A DNA stretch of 8,633 nucleotides from Chromatiales bacterium (GTDB lineage Bacteria; Pseudomonadota; Gammaproteobacteria; Chromatiales; Chromatiaceae). The notes beneath the pieces were generated by a model, which did no database searches, was not told the origin of the DNA, and worked only from the letters and a program-made list of their open reading frames with translations. The stretch is taken from the NCBI GenBank assembly GCA_022360595.1, contig JAKSCN010000619.1:1-8633 (forward strand). Direction: 5' to 3'. The translations under genes were made by a program, and so were the position numbers. Of the stretch, positions 1 to 7,041 are shown piece by piece; the first letter of the stretch is position 1, and each line of letters begins with the position of its first letter.

Positions 1-278
1 AGTGCGGCATCCAGGTCGGGGCAGTCAAACAGGTAGAAGCCGACAAACAGCTCTTTAGGCTCAGCAAATGGTCCATCTGTCACCACAGGCGTACCATTTC
101 TAATGCGTACTGAAGACGCGGATTCAGCCGATTTGAGTTCACTCGCTCCGAGATAGACCTGCGCTTCCTTCGCCTGTCTGATCAGCTCGTTGTGCTGATC
201 GATCAGCACTTGGTGGTCAGCTTCAGAGAGGTTTTCCACACCACCTACATGCTCATAAATTAATGCAATGTATTGCAT
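1..278 (-). CDS. YCII/DGPF-domain protein (C-terminus beyond the left edge)
   Basis: The 92 visible codons start MQYIALIYEH and contain VTDGPFAEPKE near residues 66-76. This is the hallmark of the DGPF subgroup of the YCII-related family, small ferredoxin-like alpha/beta proteins of about 110-140 residues. The gene runs off the window, so perhaps 20-50 residues are missing. The ATG at 276-278 is preceded by TAGGA with a 5-base spacer, a good ribosome site. It is the third gene of a minus-strand operon, 30 bases after the SRPBCC gene. The biochemical function of DGPF proteins is not firmly known; they are often encoded beside ECF sigma factors (the ECF42 association) and SRPBCC proteins. Family assignment is secure; function is not. 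Confidence 0.88.
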   Translation of the reverse strand, partial: MQYIALIYEHVGGVENLSEADHQVLIDQHNELIRQAKEAQVYLGASELKSAESASSVRIRNGTPVVTDGPFAEPKELFVGFYLFDCPDLDAA

Positions 279-308
279 AGCTTTCCTACCCTTTATGTAA
301 TCCGTTCA

Positions 309-746
309 TTAATTCAATCTTAGATACTCTACAAAAGTGTCGTTGAGATAGCTCTCCCAGGCAGAGTGGCATACGTCATAACAGGTTAACCCCTGCGTCA
401 GCCCCTGGTGGGTAAAGGCGACCTTAGTACCTGCCGCCTCTTCACTGATATCCCAAATCAGCAAGCTATCCAGCCACTCATCCTGCACGATGCCGGGAAA
501 GCCCCCGTTCCGGTGCTCCATGGCGATACACTTCAACACAACGCGTTTGGCCTCAACCAGCTCAAGAGCTTCAAAGGCCCACTGTTCAGGGTTCTCTTCA
601 AACCCGATAACCAGGGTATCACCTACTTGGGTAACCCCTTCATGGGTATTCCCCCACCAGATACCGAGATCGCGTGAAAGCGCAGTGAATGCCTGTTGGG
701 CTGAGGCGGCAACGGTAACTTCATGGGTAAAGTTGGTTTTTTCCAT
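309..746 (-). CDS. SRPBCC-fold protein, AHSA1-like (START/Bet v1 superfamily)
   Basis: A 145-residue soluble protein with no signal peptide or membrane span. The beginning (FTHEVTVAASAQQAFTAL, residues 6-23) is the first strand and helix of SRPBCC domains. The stretch GTKVAFTHQGL (106-116), followed by a Trp-bearing helix (HSAWESYLNDTFVEYL, 127-142), matches the C-terminal part of AHSA1-type proteins. Length fits a single complete domain. The fold forms a deep hydrophobic cavity that typically binds lipids or other small hydrophobic molecules; the ligand here cannot be read from sequence. The start lies 3 bases after the stop of the exporter gene, and its ribosome site (CAGGAG) lies inside the end of that gene, so translation is probably coupled. 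A role handling the exporter's substrate is inference only. Confidence 0.85.
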   Translation of the reverse strand: MEKTNFTHEVTVAASAQQAFTALSRDLGIWWGNTHEGVTQVGDTLVIGFEENPEQWAFEALELVEAKRVVLKCIAMEHRNGGFPGIVQDEWLDSLLIWDISEEAAGTKVAFTHQGLTQGLTCYDVCHSAWESYLNDTFVEYLRLN

Positions 747-749
747 AGT

Positions 750-3086
750 TTAAATCTCCTGAGGTAATGTTGTAGCGGATTTCGACTCTTCTCTGCGATC
801 AAGTATCAACAGCAGAGCGGGCAACACCAATAGATCGAAAACCAACGCAAATGCCAACACGATAGAGGTCATAACGGCCATATCCGAGTTGACACGGAAC
901 TCCGCCAGAAAAGTCATCAGCAGAAAACCGGTGATTAACACTGTGGTGGTAAATACTATTGCCGGTCCTACGGTTATATAGGTGTACTCCACGGCTTCTC
1001 TGGGCGACATCTGACGCTCACGCCGGGCGAGTAGATATTTGTAGAGAAAATGGACGGTGTCATCGACGATAATGCCGATGGTCATACCCGAGACCATCGC
1101 CAGACCCATACCGATCTGGCCTACCGTCAAGCCCCAGACACCAAACGCCAGCAGTGCCGGCACCAGGTTGGGCGCCAGACTGATCAGACCGGTACGAAAA
1201 GAGCGGAATGCCAGAATCAGCAATAGCGATATCACCGCCAGCCCCAACGTAGCGCCATACACCATACTGACCACATCCTGGCTGAGCATATGGGCGAACA
1301 TTAGCTGGACACCGGAGCCGGTCACTTTGATATCGGACAGATTAGCCGCCAACCATTGGCCAACCTCACGCTCCATCGCCAGAATCTGGCTCGTACTCAG
1401 CGTCTTAAAGGTTGCTTGCACACGAATGGATGACTTATCCAGATTGATCTGGTTATTAAGATCCAGACCAAAAGGCAGAGACATCTCATACAGCAGCAGA
1501 TACTGAGCGGCTAAGGGCTGTTCATCCGGCAGCTTATAGTAGGCCCCATTATCACTATGCATATTCCGGTTCAGGCGTTTGAAGGTATCGGTAATGCTGT
1601 TGACATAGACCACTTCAGGCTTTGCCCGTAGCCAATCGACAAACCGTTCCGCCTTGGTCAAAAACTCAGGCTCACTGATACCGTTCGTTTTAGCTGCCTC
1701 CAGTGACCAGGAGAAAGTATAAGCACCACCAAACTCTTGCTCGGCAAAATCATTCGCTTGCCGCCACGGCAGTGATTCAGCAAAGTAGTGGGGAATGATG
1801 TCATTAATCTCATTGCGGGGAATACTGAGACAGAGTCCGACAATAACAGCGGCGGCAATCGTCAGTATCGGCATTTGGTAACGCACCACAAAGTCGGCCA
1901 TTCGTACACTGCCACTCTGTGCCCGTATGATCTGTGCGGGCTTCCTGTTTGGTTGCGGCAACAGACGTAGCGCCGCTGGTAACAGGGTAATACTGAATAG
2001 AAAGGCAGCTATAACACCAAAGGCCACCTCATTGCCCAGCGCATGAATGGAGTCAGACTCACTGAAGTTCAGGGTCAGAAAACCGATAGCCGTGGTAATA
2101 CTGGTAATCGCTACCGGACGCATATTGTTCCGTACCGCTTGGCGCAAGGCACTGATCTTGTCTGGGGAGTGGCCCAACTCATGCAGATAGGTCGTCACAA
2201 TATGGACGCAATCCGCCACCGCAATGATCAAAATAATCAGCGGCACCGACGCCGTGAACGGCGTCAGTTTCCAGCCCATGAATCCCGAGAGCGACAACGC
2301 CATCACAATACTGAAAACACAAACGAAGATGGAAACCACAACCGGCATCACGGCCCGCATGAACAGCGCCAGCAATACAATAACCACACCGGCTACCAAT
2401 AACAGAAACAGCCCCGTCTCTCGTTGCGAGATATCCATGACTGTGGCATCCAACGCCACCAGACCACTCACATAGCTCTTCAATTCAGGATGCGACTGCT
2501 CCAGTGCTTTGGTCAACTCAACCACATAGGCGTAAGCCTCCAGCTTCTCACCGGCATCCTTATTGGGGAAGGCGAAACTGACACTGGCAGCCACCACATT
2601 GCCCGCATGATTGGTAGCCCGGTTGATCAACAATGGTTCCGCTACGGCAATGGTGCGAACCGTTTGTGGATCACGAGGTTCACTACTCTCATCCACGGCA
2701 TACAGATCACTGACTATCAGCTCATCACCCTTAGCATAGGAGTGCTGGAAGTTGGTGATGGAATCCACCCGTATGGAGTAAGGCGTTTTCCAGAGCTTCT
2801 CGGTTAAATCACTCATCACCTGCAAGGTGGTATGATCAAACGCATCACTGTCACGCGCCTCAATCAAAACCAGCAGGTTGTCATCCCGCGTATACTCCCG
2901 CTGGATGTATTCATAGTCGAGCAGCTTCGGATGATCTTTTCCCAATAGATCCTGATACGAGACACTGGGCTGTATATGCATGAGATATTGGGAAAAAAAA
3001 CCGAACACCAACAGTACCAACAACAGCGTCAACCAGGGATGGTAAACCGCAAAAGTCAGTAAAGCATCTCGTCTGCCACGGGACAT
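750..3086 (-). CDS. RND-superfamily (MMPL type) membrane exporter
   Basis: A 778-residue protein with the duplicated architecture of MMPL/SSD-type RND permeases. TM1 is about residues 12-35, followed by a large extracytoplasmic loop (about 36-222) and a membrane block (about 223-378). The second half has a span near 404-421, another extracytoplasmic loop (about 422-605) and a second block (about 606-763). The proton-relay acidic residues are present: Asp292 in IIAVADCVHIV and the pair Asp675-Asp676 in IGIIVDDTVHFLYKY. The short cytoplasmic tail is charged. The length is complete for the 700-900 residue family of predicted exporters, which move lipids, hopanoids or hydrophobic compounds out of the inner membrane by proton antiport. 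No membrane-fusion protein or outer-membrane channel gene lies nearby, against a tripartite HAE/HME drug pump. The ATG at 3084-3086 follows a strong AGGAGA site. It is first gene of the operon with the SRPBCC and DGPF genes. Substrate unknown. Confidence 0.9.
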   Translation of the reverse strand: MSRGRRDALLTFAVYHPWLTLLLVLLVFGFFSQYLMHIQPSVSYQDLLGKDHPKLLDYEYIQREYTRDDNLLVLIEARDSDAFDHTTLQVMSDLTEKLWKTPYSIRVDSITNFQHSYAKGDELIVSDLYAVDESSEPRDPQTVRTIAVAEPLLINRATNHAGNVVAASVSFAFPNKDAGEKLEAYAYVVELTKALEQSHPELKSYVSGLVALDATVMDISQRETGLFLLLVAGVVIVLLALFMRAVMPVVVSIFVCVFSIVMALSLSGFMGWKLTPFTASVPLIILIIAVADCVHIVTTYLHELGHSPDKISALRQAVRNNMRPVAITSITTAIGFLTLNFSESDSIHALGNEVAFGVIAAFLFSITLLPAALRLLPQPNRKPAQIIRAQSGSVRMADFVVRYQMPILTIAAAVIVGLCLSIPRNEINDIIPHYFAESLPWRQANDFAEQEFGGAYTFSWSLEAAKTNGISEPEFLTKAERFVDWLRAKPEVVYVNSITDTFKRLNRNMHSDNGAYYKLPDEQPLAAQYLLLYEMSLPFGLDLNNQINLDKSSIRVQATFKTLSTSQILAMEREVGQWLAANLSDIKVTGSGVQLMFAHMLSQDVVSMVYGATLGLAVISLLLILAFRSFRTGLISLAPNLVPALLAFGVWGLTVGQIGMGLAMVSGMTIGIIVDDTVHFLYKYLLARRERQMSPREAVEYTYITVGPAIVFTTTVLITGFLLMTFLAEFRVNSDMAVMTSIVLAFALVFDLLVLPALLLILDRREESKSATTLPQEI

Positions 3087-3221
3087 GACCGTCTCCTCTA
3101 TAGTGTATTAACCTGGGGATAACCCCCTTCTATCTAGTAGACGAGTGAGCGGCGACATTACCGACAGTTATGAAAAAAACAGGGTTTGCATGGGTATTGG
3201 GAATTAATCACCTGCTTACTC

Positions 3222-3242
3222 CCGGTTCTCGGGGAGAACTGG
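3222..3242. repeat. Inverted repeat, 9-bp arms with a 3-base loop
   Basis: CCGGTTCTC (3222-3230) pairs with GAGAACTGG (3234-3242), with one G-T mismatch/wobble. No T-run follows on the plus strand, so it is a poor terminator. Its location about 50 bases upstream of the candidate FliA promoter and about 140 bases upstream of the exporter start makes an operator a possibility. The binding protein is unknown. Confidence 0.5.
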
Positions 3243-3294
3243 ATCAAACTTCCAGAAAATTTCATGAATCTATACAAATTTTTTAATAGACCGG

Positions 3295-3321
3295 TTAAGT
3301 TTTTCCATTCGCTACCGCTAT
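3295..3321 (+). promoter_or_regulatory. Candidate sigma-28 (FliA) promoter for the binding protein/chemoreceptor operon
   Basis: The site reads TTAAGTTT, 11 bases, ACCGCTAT. The enterobacterial FliA consensus is TAAAGTTT, 11 bases, GCCGATAA. The -35 part matches 7 of 8 and the -10 part 5 of 8, with exact spacing, and the core CCGATA matches 5 of 6 (CCGCTA). It faces the operon and predicts a transcript start near 3328, giving a leader of about 70 bases. FliA promoters commonly drive chemoreceptor genes, which fits the operon's content. It was found by eye and not scored against background. Confidence 0.5.
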
Positions 3322-3329
3322 TAGTTTGC

Positions 3330-3371
3330 AGCGGACAAGCTATCCGCTTACGGAGTTGTTTATCGGTAAAC
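3330..3371 (+). repeat. Two adjacent stem-loops in the predicted leader
   Basis: AGCGGA (3330-3335) pairs perfectly with TCCGCT (3343-3348) across 7 bases. GTTTA (3358-3362) pairs with TAAAC (3367-3371) across TCGG. A competing pairing, TCCG (3343-3346) with CGGA (3351-3354), would open the first stem. Both lie between the predicted transcript start and the ribosome site at 3387. They may shape the 5' leader or be operator half-sites; nothing here matches a known riboswitch class. Confidence 0.4.
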
Positions 3372-3399
3372 GGATTCTCACCAATCAAAGGAGAGCCCC

Positions 3400-4281
3400 A
3401 TGTTCAGGAAGACATTCAGTCTTATCATTTTCTTTTCACTTTTAACCACCCTTGCCCCCAACGCCTTCTCTGAAGAGCTTAAGCTTGGCGTATTGGCGCC
3501 TCGCGGAGAACTCAAAGCGAACGCCCGGTGGCAGGATTTCGGTCAATATCTAAGTTCGGAGCTTGGCAAAACAGTCACCATCGTACCTCTACCACCAGCA
3601 CGCGTCACCGAAGCGGTCAACAGCAAGAAAGTCGATTTTCTGTTGTCCCACTCACCACACACCGTATACGTCAATGAAAAACTGGGTGCTAATGTACTCG
3701 CAACCTTGAACACTAAAGCCGGACCACAATTCGGTGGTGTCATCGTTGCCAAGAAAGGCAGCGGTATAAAAAGCGCTAATGATCTACGCGGCAAAAACGT
3801 GATGTCGTTGAAATTCAAAGCTGCCGCAGGCGCCTATATCTTCCAAACCTATCACTTGGTGCAACAAGGCATTGATCCACATAAGGACTTTGGTTCGTTA
3901 AGAGCCGGTAAAAAACAGGATGATCTGGTCTTGGCTGTCAAAAATGGCCTGATCGATGCCGCCTTTGTACGCACTGGCCTGCTGGAAAACATGGAACGGG
4001 AAGGCAAAATCAAACTGGATGAGTTCCAGATTGTAGACCATCGTGATAACGACGGCTTTTCCTTGCTGCATAGCACAGAGCTCTATCCCGAGTGGTGCTT
4101 CTCTGCCCTGCCCCATGTCGGCCAGGAAGACACCAACACTGTTAAAGCAGCACTGTTCAAGGTCACCCCTGACATGCCGGCCATCAGTAAAGCCAGAATC
4201 AAAGGTTTTGTGGAACCAGTTCCATTGGATGGTATAAAACAGGCCCTCAAGACCCTGCAAATTGCGCCCTATAGCGGATAA
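3400..4281 (+). CDS. PhnD-family periplasmic substrate-binding protein, likely a sensory partner of the adjacent chemoreceptor
   Basis: The 293-residue product begins with a classic signal peptide: MFRK, a hydrophobic core (6-19), and probable cleavage after Ala22-Phe-Ser24. The mature part has the two-lobed layout of the phosphate/phosphite/phosphonate-binding family (COG3221): RWQDFGQYLSSELGK (43-57), FGGVIVAKKGSGIKSANDLRGK (111-132, strand plus DLRGK turn), NGLIDAAFV (182-190) and TELYPEWCFSALP (226-238). The Ser/Thr-rich loop following the DLRGK turn in phosphonate binders is here SLKFKAAAGAYIF (136-148), so phosphonate binding is doubtful. The ATG at 3400 follows AAAGGAGA with good spacing. 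No ABC permease or ATPase gene is in the window; a chemoreceptor follows 38 bases later, probably on the same transcript. I infer a binding protein that presents its ligand to that receptor. Family confident; ligand and partner not. Confidence 0.88.
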   Translation: MFRKTFSLIIFFSLLTTLAPNAFSEELKLGVLAPRGELKANARWQDFGQYLSSELGKTVTIVPLPPARVTEAVNSKKVDFLLSHSPHTVYVNEKLGANVLATLNTKAGPQFGGVIVAKKGSGIKSANDLRGKNVMSLKFKAAAGAYIFQTYHLVQQGIDPHKDFGSLRAGKKQDDLVLAVKNGLIDAAFVRTGLLENMEREGKIKLDEFQIVDHRDNDGFSLLHSTELYPEWCFSALPHVGQEDTNTVKAALFKVTPDMPAISKARIKGFVEPVPLDGIKQALKTLQIAPYSG

Positions 4282-4319
4282 CGCAATTTTCTCATCACCA
4301 TTGCTTTAGGAAAGCTGCC

Positions 4320-5960
4320 ATGAACGCAAGTGGAGAAAGTCGGTTTAGTCAATTTAACCGCCTCGGTGTTACATTCAAATTCACCGCAATACTGGGTGTC
4401 ATCCTCGCCATACTCTCTGCGCTATCGGGCTATATGATTGTCCTGATGGAGCAGAAAGCATTGGATGAAACCCTGGTTGCATCCGTTGAAGTTGTAGAAC
4501 AAATCAGCCAAGAGCAGTTTGACCGAACCAAGGAGTCAGTGCAGTTTAACGCGGGTCAACTCAGCAAACTACTGGCAGCAATCGCCCCTCAGCCAATTGC
4601 TGAGTTCGATCTGTCGCTGCTATCGCAGTATGCGAGTATGGCGTTGGCCGACCCTGATATCTATTATGTCGCTTTTCTAAACACCAATGGTAAATCCTTT
4701 GCGGCGGCAGGTGACAAATCTGCCGCCGAAACTATCCTGACAAAAAAGGTTATTCACGAGGAGATAGAACTCGGGCTGGTAGAGGTCGGTTACGGCTTTC
4801 AGCGTGCGAATGATCAGCTAGCCGCCATCAATGCCAAGAAAGACGCCAACTTGAACGCGATGAAGACCGCACAAACGAAGGCCCTGAAAACGTCTATTCT
4901 GAGTACAGTCATCATGTTTACCATCAGCACGGCTGTCGCTATCCTAGTGCTGGTGTTTCTGGTTAAACTGGTTATCACCAACCCCCTCTCAAGGGTTGTC
5001 AAAGCGGCTCACAGCCTTTCCCAAGGCGATCTCAATACGCGGGTGAAGTATTCCAGCAAAGATGAACTGGGTGTGCTAAGCGACGCATTCAACGACATGG
5101 CCCAAAGGTTCAACAAGATCATTCTTAAACTGATAGAGACCACCTCAAAACTGGCCTCTTCCGCCGAGCATATGGCAGCCGTCACTGAGCAAACCAGCGA
5201 AGGCGCCCGGCATCAACAAACAGAGACCGAAATGGTTGCAACCGCTATGAACGAGATGTCGGCTACCGTGCAAGAGGTATCGAGCAATGCCGGCCAAGCC
5301 GCTACTCACGCTAACGATGCAAGGGGTCAAGCCACCGCGGGCAAAAATGTCGTGGGCCAGACCATCACCGCCATCGAATCACTGGCGACAAAAGTGGAGA
5401 ACGCCGCCAATGTAATTCAGGAGCTGGAACAACACACCGTCAGCATCGGTACGGTTATCGATGTAATTAAAGGTATCGCCGAACAGACCAATCTGCTGGC
5501 GCTCAACGCCGCCATCGAAGCTGCCCGCGCGGGTGAGCAGGGACGGGGCTTTGCCGTGGTGGCGGACGAAGTGCGCAACCTTGCTCAGCGCACTCAGGTA
5601 TCCACCTCGGAAATTCAGGAGATTATCGAACGGGTACAATCCGGCGCCGAGCAGGCGGTAAAAGTGATGCAAGAGGGTCAGGACGCCGTTCAGGAGAGTG
5701 TAGAGTATGCATCCCAGGCAGGCTCTTCACTTGATGGCATTAATGCCGCAGTAGCCTCTATTACTGACATGACAGCCCAGATTGCCAATGCGGTTAAAGA
5801 GCAGAGCAGCGTCACGGAAGAGATGAACCGCAACATCGTCACCATCAGTTCAGTAGCCAGTGAAACAACTCATGGCGCAGCCCAGACCGCCGCTGAAAGT
5901 GAGCAACTGGCAAAACTCGGCCACGATCTTGGCGCAATCGTCCAGCAGTTCAAGGTATAG
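4320..5960 (+). CDS. Transmembrane methyl-accepting chemotaxis protein
   Basis: A 546-residue chemoreceptor in the inner membrane. TM1 is about residues 18-43. A periplasmic sensor of about 148 residues (44-191) follows; its middle, DPDIYYVAFLNTNGK (111-125), and end, LGLVEVGYGF (151-160), look like a small Cache/PAS-like domain. TM2 is about 192-219, a HAMP linker about 217-268 (NPLSRVVKAAHSLSQGDL, DELGVLSDAFNDM), then a long coiled-coil signalling domain. The conserved hairpin tip that contacts CheA and CheW is intact (EQTNLLALNAAIEAARAGEQ, 388-407, then GRGFAVVADEVRNLAQRT). The C-terminus lacks a CheR-docking NWETF-type pentapeptide. The ATG at 4320 follows TTTAGGA. The gene directly follows the binding-protein gene, suggesting indirect ligand sensing through it. 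It ends 33 bases before a strong terminator. Receptor identity certain; ligand unknown. Confidence 0.97.
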   Translation: MNASGESRFSQFNRLGVTFKFTAILGVILAILSALSGYMIVLMEQKALDETLVASVEVVEQISQEQFDRTKESVQFNAGQLSKLLAAIAPQPIAEFDLSLLSQYASMALADPDIYYVAFLNTNGKSFAAAGDKSAAETILTKKVIHEEIELGLVEVGYGFQRANDQLAAINAKKDANLNAMKTAQTKALKTSILSTVIMFTISTAVAILVLVFLVKLVITNPLSRVVKAAHSLSQGDLNTRVKYSSKDELGVLSDAFNDMAQRFNKIILKLIETTSKLASSAEHMAAVTEQTSEGARHQQTETEMVATAMNEMSATVQEVSSNAGQAATHANDARGQATAGKNVVGQTITAIESLATKVENAANVIQELEQHTVSIGTVIDVIKGIAEQTNLLALNAAIEAARAGEQGRGFAVVADEVRNLAQRTQVSTSEIQEIIERVQSGAEQAVKVMQEGQDAVQESVEYASQAGSSLDGINAAVASITDMTAQIANAVKEQSSVTEEMNRNIVTISSVASETTHGAAQTAAESEQLAKLGHDLGAIVQQFKV

Positions 5961-5987
5961 AGAACCGCAAAAAATATATCACCCCAT

Positions 5988-6023
5988 AAAAAAGCGCCGC
6001 ACTCAAGTGCGGCGCACGCTTTT
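5988..6023. terminator. Bidirectional intrinsic terminator between convergent genes
   Basis: A perfect 9-bp GC-rich stem, GCGCCGCAC (5994-6002) with GTGCGGCGC (6007-6015), closes a TCAA loop. Read on the minus strand it is followed immediately by TTTTTT (complement of 5988-5993), a textbook terminator for the sulfotransferase gene ending at 6031. Read on the plus strand a weaker T-rich tail (ACGCTTTTGTTT, from 6016) follows, serving the chemoreceptor gene ending at 5960. Confidence 0.92.
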
Positions 6024-6030
6024 GTTTCTC

Positions 6031-7041
6031 CTAGTGAACGCTGAATCGAGACTGAATCTGTGACAGCAAACCTGCCTGCCGATCACGACGCTCCAAATCA
6101 TCCTTATCAACAGTTCTCATCAACTCATTCTTGAGCCGCTCGTTCTCTATGTGAAACGCCTCTATCTCCCGTGGTGAGAAGACCAACTCTTCACCATTAC
6201 GCACATAGTGCCGCTCATAACCGAGTTGATCCAGCACATGCCCCGCCACTGATTCAAAAATACGAATATCTTCTTCAGACGCTTCGCGCAGAAATTTTTT
6301 CGTATTATCTTGAATCACTGGTTGAGTCACATTACCCCACAAGGCACTGGACCCCGCCGCACGCTTGGCCTCCGTGCTGCGATGAAAATCAAGCATACCC
6401 TCGGTATAACGCACACCAAGAAACTCACAAAGCTTACGCGCTGTGCTATCGGGCTCCGCTGTCAACTGCTCATAAGAGACAGCAAACAACCGGCTTGAAT
6501 CGATTTGACTCTTCAGTGATAACCCAATCTCCTGAACATGCGTCCAACCTTTAGCGATGTTGTAGAAATGCTTATCCCCTACCACCGCCTTACGGAATGA
6601 TAGGGCGACATCTCTACCGTCACGATATAGGTAAATATACTTGGGGTTTTTGAAGTAGCGTTCGATCTCATCCACATATTTGATATTGGCCAGACTCTTA
6701 CAGCACCATGTAGAGGCGCCTTGAGCTTTCGCGCAAATATCATAAACTGCCCCAAAAACAGCAATCAGGCTGTTCTCCCGGCAAAGTGACTTTACTTCAT
6801 CCCGGTCCAGCTTAACACTTTCCCACTCTACGGGATTGAGCTCGACCAACTGGCAAATATCATCCACCAGCAGATCGAAGTTTTCATCCTCAGAGAGATC
6901 ACCGTAGTGACTCTGAAGCGGAATCATTCTTTGTAGAACATGGGGAGGATGAGGTGCTGCTACTTCATCGAGTTGATTCAACATCAAACGCAGCAAATTT
7001 GAACCAGAACGTTGCATTCCAATCATAAATATAGGTTGCAT
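6031..7041 (-). CDS. Sulfotransferase family protein (PAPS-dependent type)
   Basis: With the ATG at 7039-7041 the product is 336 residues and starts MQPIFMIGMQRSGSNLL. The stretch GMQRSGSNLLRLML (8-21) is the P-loop-like 5'-phosphosulfate loop; YLYRDGRDVALSFRK (137-151) carries the 3'-phosphate-binding Arg/Ser pattern; YEQLTAEPDSTARKLCEFLG (190-209) is the usual segment following it. The enzyme would move sulfate from PAPS to a hydroxyl or amine acceptor, perhaps a glycan; the acceptor is not readable. The C-terminal 50 residues (about 285-336) are highly charged and probably helical or coiled-coil. A longer reading from GTG at 7131 adds 30 residues that do not resemble the family and lacks a good ribosome site, whereas AAGGG precedes 7041 at 8-9 bases. 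There is no signal peptide or membrane span. It stands alone, with no sulfate-activation or glycan genes in view. Confidence 0.88.
   Translation of the reverse strand: MQPIFMIGMQRSGSNLLRLMLNQLDEVAAPHPPHVLQRMIPLQSHYGDLSEDENFDLLVDDICQLVELNPVEWESVKLDRDEVKSLCRENSLIAVFGAVYDICAKAQGASTWCCKSLANIKYVDEIERYFKNPKYIYLYRDGRDVALSFRKAVVGDKHFYNIAKGWTHVQEIGLSLKSQIDSSRLFAVSYEQLTAEPDSTARKLCEFLGVRYTEGMLDFHRSTEAKRAAGSSALWGNVTQPVIQDNTKKFLREASEEDIRIFESVAGHVLDQLGYERHYVRNGEELVFSPREIEAFHIENERLKNELMRTVDKDDLERRDRQAGLLSQIQSRFSVH

Larger units (their letters stand above)
3087..3399. promoter_or_regulatory. Divergent control region between the exporter operon and the chemosensory operon
   Basis: These 313 bases separate two divergent operons and hold no convincing gene; the open frames crossing it lack ribosome sites and recognisable motifs. 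It contains a small perfect hairpin (GGGG-ATAA-CCCC, 3115-3126) in the leader of the exporter operon. It also holds a 9-bp inverted repeat at 3222-3242, a candidate FliA promoter at 3295-3321, two stem-loops at 3330-3371, and the AAAGGAGA ribosome site (3387-3394) of the binding-protein gene. I could not place a convincing sigma-70 promoter for the exporter operon; a weak TACACT -10-like hexamer lies just before its ribosome site without a matching -35. Confidence 0.7.

Noticed and set aside
1057..2807. Several long plus-strand open frames opposite the exporter gene
   Set aside because: They are antisense shadows: low-complexity or histidine/arginine-rich products without ribosome sites, opposite a clear full-length family member.
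3098..3110. Minus-strand sequence TAATACACTATAG resembling a phage T7 promoter
   Set aside because: It lacks the internal GACTC of the real 17-base core and no phage genes are near; coincidence in an AT-rich leader.
3158..3473. Open frames of 76 and 95 codons crossing the divergent control region
   Set aside because: They lack ribosome sites and recognisable motifs, overlap the promoter and repeat signals, and one overlaps the start of the binding-protein gene out of frame.
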